From Bacteroidales bacterium UBA2716 (lineage in GTDB: Bacteria > Bacteroidota > Bacteroidia > Bacteroidales > UBA932), in the NCBI GenBank assembly GCA_002354005.1, contig DEKS01000161.1, positions 407 through 10,665 of the forward strand: a DNA stretch of 10,259 nucleotides, written 5' to 3'. Position 1 is the first letter of the stretch, and every line of letters begins with the position of its first letter. A model generated the notes under the pieces. It saw only the letters and a list, made by a program, of their open reading frames with translations, did no database searches and was not told where the DNA came from. This document shows positions 5,878 to 10,259 of the stretch, one piece after another. The position numbers and the translations under genes were made by a program.

Positions 5878-8115
5878 TTATTCTCGCCACAGGAAGTAGT
5901 CTTCCATATTCTCCGTGTACACGGAGCCGTATTGAGCATGGTTATAGATAGATACATGGGAGCCGTTGGTGGTTCTGGCCAGCTCCTTATATAAGTCGTA
6001 TATCGTGATTTGGTTGTCTGCCACAATGCAGTCGCGGAACGTTCGCGCAAAAGCGTTGGAAAGGTACACGCCCAGCTCCCGGCTGTGGACATCGGCCTTG
6101 CTGCTCTCGTAGGGATTGGCGGCCGTGAGCACCAGCACATCCGGAATCCCCTTCAGGGCCTCTCCCCAGCGTCCGCTGTAGCAGGTCTCGATGGCAAAAA
6201 ACATCCGGCGGTACTTGTTCTGCTCGTGCAGAGCAGTGACGATATCCTTGATTCGCTGCTTGCCAAAATATTCCCGAGCGTCTTCATCGCCCCAAAGCGG
6301 GCCCTCTTTATCTCCTCCATGGCCGCTCCAGAAGAAGAAGATATTGGAGCCTTCGTCCGGGTAAATGACCTGCGGCAGGCGCTCGCTGACTTGTCCTGTC
6401 ATGATGCCGGCCAGGTCTTCCGGCCTAAGGTCTGTAAAATGATAGTCCACCACCGCGCCTTTGCGGACATCCTCTCCCATGATGCCGGCATCCCCATCCG
6501 CGCCTCCGCCCCGTTCCACGAAGATCTGGCCGGGATAAATGTTCCGCGGATTGTCATACAGGTTGTCTTCCACGATAAGGACGATGTGGTCGTCCTCATA
6601 GCCGCTGCGACGCAGCAGCTGGTACATGGCAAAAGCATCGGCCTGGTGCCGATAATTGCTCCAGGTGGTGGAAGGACTCAGCACCACCGCCCAGCGGCTG
6701 GTGATGGGCCCCAGGTCGTGATCTACAGGGGTATCGTTGAACACCTGCTCCCACTGTTTGTCCCGCTCCCACATGGCGGTGACGGAGGCTTCCGTATTGC
6801 TGCCGGACGCGGAAAGGTAGCAGACGGGTTCCACTTTGTCCGCACCATCGCCCATGGACCAAAGCATGTAGGTGGTGTTCAGGATGCTGGTATAATTGTC
6901 CTGGGCGAATGTAAGGTGGCCGGTGGCGCCGCTCAGGGACACCGGTTTACCGGCTCGGATTTGCGTAAATGCCGTGGTGAGACCGGCGGCATCCCACTGG
7001 GTAGCCTCCCCTTCCGTAGAAGCCACCAGGGAGCGCATATGGTCCGTGAGGCCAATGGTATAGGGACTCTGCAGATACTCCACCTGCTTGCCATCGATCA
7101 GGCAGCGTTCCCCGTTAACCATCTGGTGCGTCTTGCCCAGCGCCAGCAGGCAAAGGGCATCGTACACCTGCGCCTCCCCCCTGTAGGGCAGGCGGCCATA
7201 GAGTTCCTTATAGCTTTGCGGGTATCCCAGGTTCATGGAGCCCACAGGCGTTACGCCCAGGTAGAAAGTATGCCTGTCGTCCCAGGAATTGATGAACCGG
7301 GACTCATAGCAGTCATCGGCACAGATGGGGTAAATGTGGGGGAAATCCACCAGCTGGCGGCATACTTCCTCATACAGGCTGGCATCCGACAGGGCGATAA
7401 GCAAAAATACTTTCTCCCCCTGGGCGGCTTCGCTGGCCTCCTGCAGGAAAGGACGCAAATCTTTTCCTTTGGCATAGGCCAAGGGTGCCTCTACGGCCAT
7501 GTGGATTTCCTGCTCGGTGGCATAGAACGCGAACCAGTCCTTGAACGACTGCCCGTAGGTGTCGTTGCTGTAAACCATGGCCACGTCCGTAGCGCCCACT
7601 GCACGGGCAGCCCCAATCATAATCTCGCACTGGGTAATGTCACTTTCCGTGAAGAACCATGCATAGGTTTCCTGGGCGTAAATGCGCTGCAATTCCACAC
7701 TGGTGCAGGTGGGCATCAGGACCGGCAGACGGTTCTCGCGCGCGTAGCGAAGAATGTGCTGCGCGTTGTAGGAATAATATGGGCCCACAACGGCATGGCA
7801 GGTGTCTGCCCCCTCCTCCGGATGGGTGAGCGCGTAGCCCAGGGCATCCAGGTCTTCCGTTTCCTCGTTGTGATAACGAAGGTTCAGCCTTACGGGGTTA
7901 TCCACGCGGTTCTGCGCCAGCGCAATGGCCTTCTGCGCCAGCCCTATACTCTCTGTCCACTGTTCTTTAATTGCCTGGGGAGCAATCACATCCACATTCA
8001 GGACCACCTCTTTCCTCACCGGATTCACGGGAAGCGGATCCGGCGTCTTGTTGCAGGAGAGGGCGCCAAGGCTCACGATTAAAAAAAGCAATATGACAAT
8101 CTTCGTCCGTTTCAT
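5878..8115 (-). CDS. Lipoprotein fusing a Leu/Ile/Val-type substrate-binding domain to a C13 (legumain-like) peptidase
   Basis: A complete 745-aa protein. The ATG at 8113-8115 opens a clear lipoprotein signal peptide with LGALSC, Cys21. A Pro-rich linker leads to a type I periplasmic-binding domain (about 36-430), recognisable from the branched-chain amino-acid receptor pattern: VVGPYYSYNAQ, LPVLMPTCTS, and VAMVYSNDTYGQSF. Residues about 471-743 are a peptidase C13 domain in legumain order: WAVVLSPSTTWSNYRHQADA, FFWSGHGGD (catalytic His599, 6319-6321), AIETCYSG (nucleophile Cys645, 6181-6183), TAANPYESS, YLSNAF, then SHVSIYNHAQYGS near the end. The Glu two residues before Cys is kept. The residue matching human legumain Asp231 is Asn here. 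A Gly/Asp-rich loop (536-545) is longer than in the upstream paralog. No C-terminal prodomain is present. The protein should be anchored in the envelope, with the binding domain nearest the lipid; ligand-controlled proteolysis is inference. The spacing to the neighbours is 3 bp before and 14 bp after. Confidence 0.92.
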   Translation of the reverse strand: MKRTKIVILLFLIVSLGALSCNKTPDPLPVNPVRKEVVLNVDVIAPQAIKEQWTESIGLAQKAIALAQNRVDNPVRLNLRYHNEETEDLDALGYALTHPEEGADTCHAVVGPYYSYNAQHILRYARENRLPVLMPTCTSVELQRIYAQETYAWFFTESDITQCEIMIGAARAVGATDVAMVYSNDTYGQSFKDWFAFYATEQEIHMAVEAPLAYAKGKDLRPFLQEASEAAQGEKVFLLIALSDASLYEEVCRQLVDFPHIYPICADDCYESRFINSWDDRHTFYLGVTPVGSMNLGYPQSYKELYGRLPYRGEAQVYDALCLLALGKTHQMVNGERCLIDGKQVEYLQSPYTIGLTDHMRSLVASTEGEATQWDAAGLTTAFTQIRAGKPVSLSGATGHLTFAQDNYTSILNTTYMLWSMGDGADKVEPVCYLSASGSNTEASVTAMWERDKQWEQVFNDTPVDHDLGPITSRWAVVLSPSTTWSNYRHQADAFAMYQLLRRSGYEDDHIVLIVEDNLYDNPRNIYPGQIFVERGGGADGDAGIMGEDVRKGAVVDYHFTDLRPEDLAGIMTGQVSERLPQVIYPDEGSNIFFFWSGHGGDKEGPLWGDEDAREYFGKQRIKDIVTALHEQNKYRRMFFAIETCYSGRWGEALKGIPDVLVLTAANPYESSKADVHSRELGVYLSNAFARTFRDCIVADNQITIYDLYKELARTTNGSHVSIYNHAQYGSVYTENMEDYFLWRE

Positions 8116-8118
8116 ACA

Positions 8119-9162
8119 TCACTGGTTTTTAGGGATGTTGTCTGTGCAGTACCCGTCCCAGGCACCGTGTTCCTCCATCAGGGGCATCTGCTCCCCCCGG
8201 GCCCAGCGGACGCACCATCCGCACAAGGCTTTGCCAAAGTCGCGTGTGATGAAAAACCGGCTGGCCAGGGACATCTGCCGGGCATCCATCAAAAGGGAGG
8301 TGAAGGTTTTTTCGGGCGCGTCCAGCAGGAAATAGTCCCACCCCGCATTCGCGGCCCCCAAGTCCACCACCGCAAAGGAATTCAGCGCAGAATTGAATGC
8401 ATTCTGCATCATATTGGCCCACTGGAAGGCCGACTCCAGCGCCGTGGTTTCATAGGTAGTGGAGAAAATCCCTTCGCTGGCATCCGTGGAAAGAGGGGTA
8501 AGATAAATGGCATCTTCCCCGCCCAGCTCCCGGGAGAAAACTTCATAGAGGCTATCCCGGTAGGTGACAATCTGCTCCGAGTACAGCCGGAAGAAAGGAA
8601 GGGTGTGCTCGTCCGGCTTTTCCGCCTTCATATACCGGCAGAAAGCCCGGGCCGATGCGGCGGCCGATATATTGAGCCCGTGGATTCTCTCTCCAAGGAC
8701 GTAGTCCTCGGCGGCTATCCGGACATCATCTTCGTTCACCTTCAGGACCAGGACCTCATCGGTATCTCCCAGCTGCGCGTACAATTCATCGAACCAATCC
8801 AGCATGTAAGGCTCCGTAATCACCACCAACCTGCGCTTATAGGGTTTTCCATAGAACGGATTGCTGCTGTTTTTGAGCCAGGAGGCCAATTGGTTATTGG
8901 TCTCCGCATAGGTATCGGCCGATATGAAACGCACATCCAGGGAATCTGCATCCGGAAGCGTGCCCTCCCTCTTAAGGGAATACAAGCCGCTCATCACGGA
9001 GTCTGCGTAGCCATTGTCTCCCAGTTGTCCGGGGCCGAACAAGACCATCACCTGCATAGAGGCACCGGTGGCTTCCGCGGCCGGCGGTTCCGGCTGCGCG
9101 GGTTGCTTGCTGCAGGAAAGGACCATCAGAAGCATGGTGGCGATATAAAGGGTCTTTCTCAC
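8119..9162 (-). CDS. BMP/PnrA-like binding lipoprotein (type I periplasmic-binding fold)
   Basis: A 347-aa predicted lipoprotein. The start is a GTG overlapping the preceding TGA in a GTGA arrangement. It is chosen because it begins a short basic and hydrophobic signal peptide ending in MVLSC, with Cys17 as the lipid-modified residue. A Pro/Ala/Glu-rich linker follows (about 18-35). From residue 36 the chain reads like the start of the BMP/PnrA family of type I binding proteins, where a hydrophobic strand leads into FGPGQLGDNGYADS (42-55). The later segment at 260-300, with AVVDLGAANAGWDYFLL and a Leu/Met-Asp stretch, also suits this fold. Known family members bind nucleosides or other small ligands for ABC import or sensing. 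No permease or ATPase is present here, so transport is unsupported. It sits between two C13 peptidase genes, 3 bp before the next ATG. The fold call is by pattern only; the ligand is unknown. Confidence 0.72.
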   Translation of the reverse strand: MRKTLYIATMLLMVLSCSKQPAQPEPPAAEATGASMQVMVLFGPGQLGDNGYADSVMSGLYSLKREGTLPDADSLDVRFISADTYAETNNQLASWLKNSSNPFYGKPYKRRLVVITEPYMLDWFDELYAQLGDTDEVLVLKVNEDDVRIAAEDYVLGERIHGLNISAAASARAFCRYMKAEKPDEHTLPFFRLYSEQIVTYRDSLYEVFSRELGGEDAIYLTPLSTDASEGIFSTTYETTALESAFQWANMMQNAFNSALNSFAVVDLGAANAGWDYFLLDAPEKTFTSLLMDARQMSLASRFFITRDFGKALCGWCVRWARGEQMPLMEEHGAWDGYCTDNIPKNQ

Positions 9163-10259
9163 TGCTGTTCAGTTTTAAAATACTCTGCAAGGGTATTGTT
9201 GCTTACACTTCCGTACCAGTCGTAATTGTACATCATGGCATGGGAGGCGGTGGTGTGCCGGGCCAGTTCCGTGTATAGCTCGTAAATGGAGATATCCGGA
9301 TCCTTCTCTATCTCTTCCCGGAATACGCGGGTGAAGGCGTTGGAAAGGTAAGTGGGGCCCTCCAGGACGTCTGCGTGCGACTTCTCGCCCGGGGAACAAG
9401 CCGTAAGGGAGAGCAGGCCGGGGAATCCGGTACAGTACTCCCCTACGGACCCGCTGTAGCAGGCCTCCATCACAAACAGGAGCTTACGGTAATTCTCCTG
9501 GGCACCCTCCAGCATGGAACGGATTTGGCCCGATGTGACACTGTCATCGGCCCAGGCCATGAGGTTGTCGTCCAGCCCATGGCCGCTCCAGAAGAAGAGC
9601 ACGTTGGTGTTTTTGCTGCCATGGACCACCTCCGGCGTGCGCTCTGTGACGGTACCGGAAAGGATATTCCCCAGGTCCTCCGGGGTAAGCTGGCTTATTT
9701 TGTAGTCGTTCACCACTCCCTGGTACAGATTTTCGCCGTCCGGAAGCACGTGTACCACGCCCGGATGCGGGTTTTCAGGGTTCCGGGCCAGGTCGTCTTC
9801 CGTAATGAGGACTATATGGTCGTCCGGGTAGCCTGCCTTCTTGAGCATACGGTAAATGTCCAGGGCGTCCGCCTGGTGGCGGTAGTTGTCCCAGCCCGTA
9901 GAGGTGGCCATTACCACGGCGTAGCGGTCCTGAAGCGGCTCATACTGAACGCCTTTATCCACTTGGGAGATGGAAAAACCGATGTAGGTAATTTCTTTGT
10001 TCCACAACTGGTCCATGGACGATTTCTTGGCGTGATCGCTCCGGGTAAGATACTCTACAAAATGGAAGGTGCCGTCAAAGTAACGCCAATGGCCATACCA
10101 GGTGCCCAGCTGGCTGATGTGGGTATTCCGGTCAAAGACCCAACTGCCGGAAGCGCCCGCCATATTGGGGAGCTCACCGGAGCGGATGCTGCGGAAGCCG
10201 TCGGCAAGGCCCTCCGCCGTCCAGGAGAGGTCGTTCCCCGTTCCGTCACAGGCATCCAT
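9159..10259 (-). CDS. C13 (legumain-like) peptidase with upstream binding-protein remnant, 5' end outside window
   Basis: The last 366 codons of a gene that enters from the right edge; the ATG at 10257-10259 is probably internal. Visible residues 1-70 align with the end of the binding-protein domain in the complete 745-aa gene downstream (shared pattern around GLADGFRSIRSGEL), so the full product is probably also a binding-protein/peptidase fusion. Residues about 111-366 form a peptidase C13 domain. NYRHQAD at 125-131 matches the legumain substrate-pocket motif. WSGHG holds the predicted catalytic His227 (9579-9581), and MEACYSG holds the predicted nucleophile Cys267 (9459-9461). The family cuts peptide bonds, classically after Asn, or acts as a transamidase. 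The domain ends near the C-terminus, with no room for the legumain C-terminal prodomain. Its TGA stop overlaps the next gene's GTG start, suggesting translational coupling. Export as a lipoprotein is inferred from the paralog, since the N-terminus is not visible. Confidence 0.85.
   Translation of the reverse strand: MDACDGTGNDLSWTAEGLADGFRSIRSGELPNMAGASGSWVFDRNTHISQLGTWYGHWRYFDGTFHFVEYLTRSDHAKKSSMDQLWNKEITYIGFSISQVDKGVQYEPLQDRYAVVMATSTGWDNYRHQADALDIYRMLKKAGYPDDHIVLITEDDLARNPENPHPGVVHVLPDGENLYQGVVNDYKISQLTPEDLGNILSGTVTERTPEVVHGSKNTNVLFFWSGHGLDDNLMAWADDSVTSGQIRSMLEGAQENYRKLLFVMEACYSGSVGEYCTGFPGLLSLTACSPGEKSHADVLEGPTYLSNAFTRVFREEIEKDPDISIYELYTELARHTTASHAMMYNYDWYGSVSNNTLAEYFKTEQQ

Noticed and set aside
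5864..5890. Upstream ATG at 5888-5890 as the start of the 449-aa gene
   Set aside because: It adds nine charged residues ahead of the signal peptide and overlaps the preceding gene; the ATG at 5863 fits the lipoprotein N-terminus.
5878..6720. Assignment of the peptidase domain to caspase/metacaspase (C14), gingipain (C25) or clostripain (C11)
   Set aside because: These clan CD families share His-Gly and Cys blocks, but NYRHQAD, the Glu-x-Cys-x-Ser-Gly nucleophile block, TAANP-ESS and the SHV--Y-QYG ending match C13 specifically.
6010..8082. 690-codon open frame on the plus strand, opposite the 745-aa gene
   Set aside because: It is antisense to a gene with clear signal peptide and catalytic motifs, its translation shows no recognisable domain or export signal, and similar antisense frames accompany the other real genes; it is a by-product of codon bias.
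8119..9162. ABC-importer solute receptor as the function of the 347-aa lipoprotein
   Set aside because: The fold supports ligand binding, but no permease or ATPase gene lies in the window and the gene is coupled to peptidases, so an import role is not claimed.
8167..9225. 352-codon open frame on the plus strand
   Set aside because: Antisense to the binding lipoprotein and the end of the peptidase gene; no domain signal and a low-complexity Gly/Arg/His-rich composition.
1..10259. CRISPR array, tRNA, rRNA, insertion sequence or attachment site
   Set aside because: No short regularly spaced repeats, no tRNA-like cloverleaf, no transposase or integrase motif and no terminal inverted repeats were seen; the only sizeable repeat is the paralog-derived direct repeat.

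Overview
The window fits a member of the Bacteroidota, most likely the order Bacteroidales from a gut-type community. The support is that every gene product whose N-terminus is visible carries a lipoprotein signal peptide, ribosome-binding sites are A-rich or weak rather than strong Shine-Dalgarno sites, and one intergenic region has a TAnnTTTG-type promoter. Base composition is moderate, and it looks lower in the last kilobase of the gene order (positions 1-1000). I cannot name a genus.

All six genes lie on the minus strand and fill almost the whole window. In transcription order, from high to low coordinates, they are: (1) the 3' part of a C13 (legumain-like) cysteine peptidase gene, 10259-9159, whose visible upstream part resembles the end of a periplasmic binding domain; (2) a 347-aa lipoprotein with a BMP/PnrA-like type I binding-protein fold, 9162-8119, overlapping gene 1 by 4 bp; (3) a complete 745-aa lipoprotein fusing a Leu/Ile/Val-type substrate-binding domain to a C13 peptidase domain, 8115-5878; (4) a 449-aa lipoprotein of unknown family, 5863-4514; (5) an 801-aa lipoprotein, 4384-1979; and (6) a third relative, 1960 to beyond the left edge, with 653 codons visible and no stop. 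Genes 4, 5 and 6 are paralogs. Genes 5 and 6 carry an extra C-terminal module that gene 4 lacks.

Genes 1 to 4 are joined by a 4-bp overlap and gaps of 3 and 14 bp, so they look like one operon. The only sizeable gap is 129 bp between genes 4 and 5. It holds a candidate promoter and a weak candidate terminator, so genes 5 and 6 (18 bp apart) may form a second transcript or be boosted by an internal promoter. No stretch above 300 bases is gene-free, and I saw no RNA gene, CRISPR array, insertion sequence or other mobile element.

Inferred working model: an envelope-anchored set in which ligand-binding domains are physically tied to legumain-type peptidases, with a separate binding lipoprotein between the two peptidase genes and a family of large lipoproteins downstream. 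The binding lipoproteins have no ABC permease or ATPase partner in the window, which favours sensing or proteolysis control over transport. The substrates, and the role of the large lipoprotein family, are unknown.
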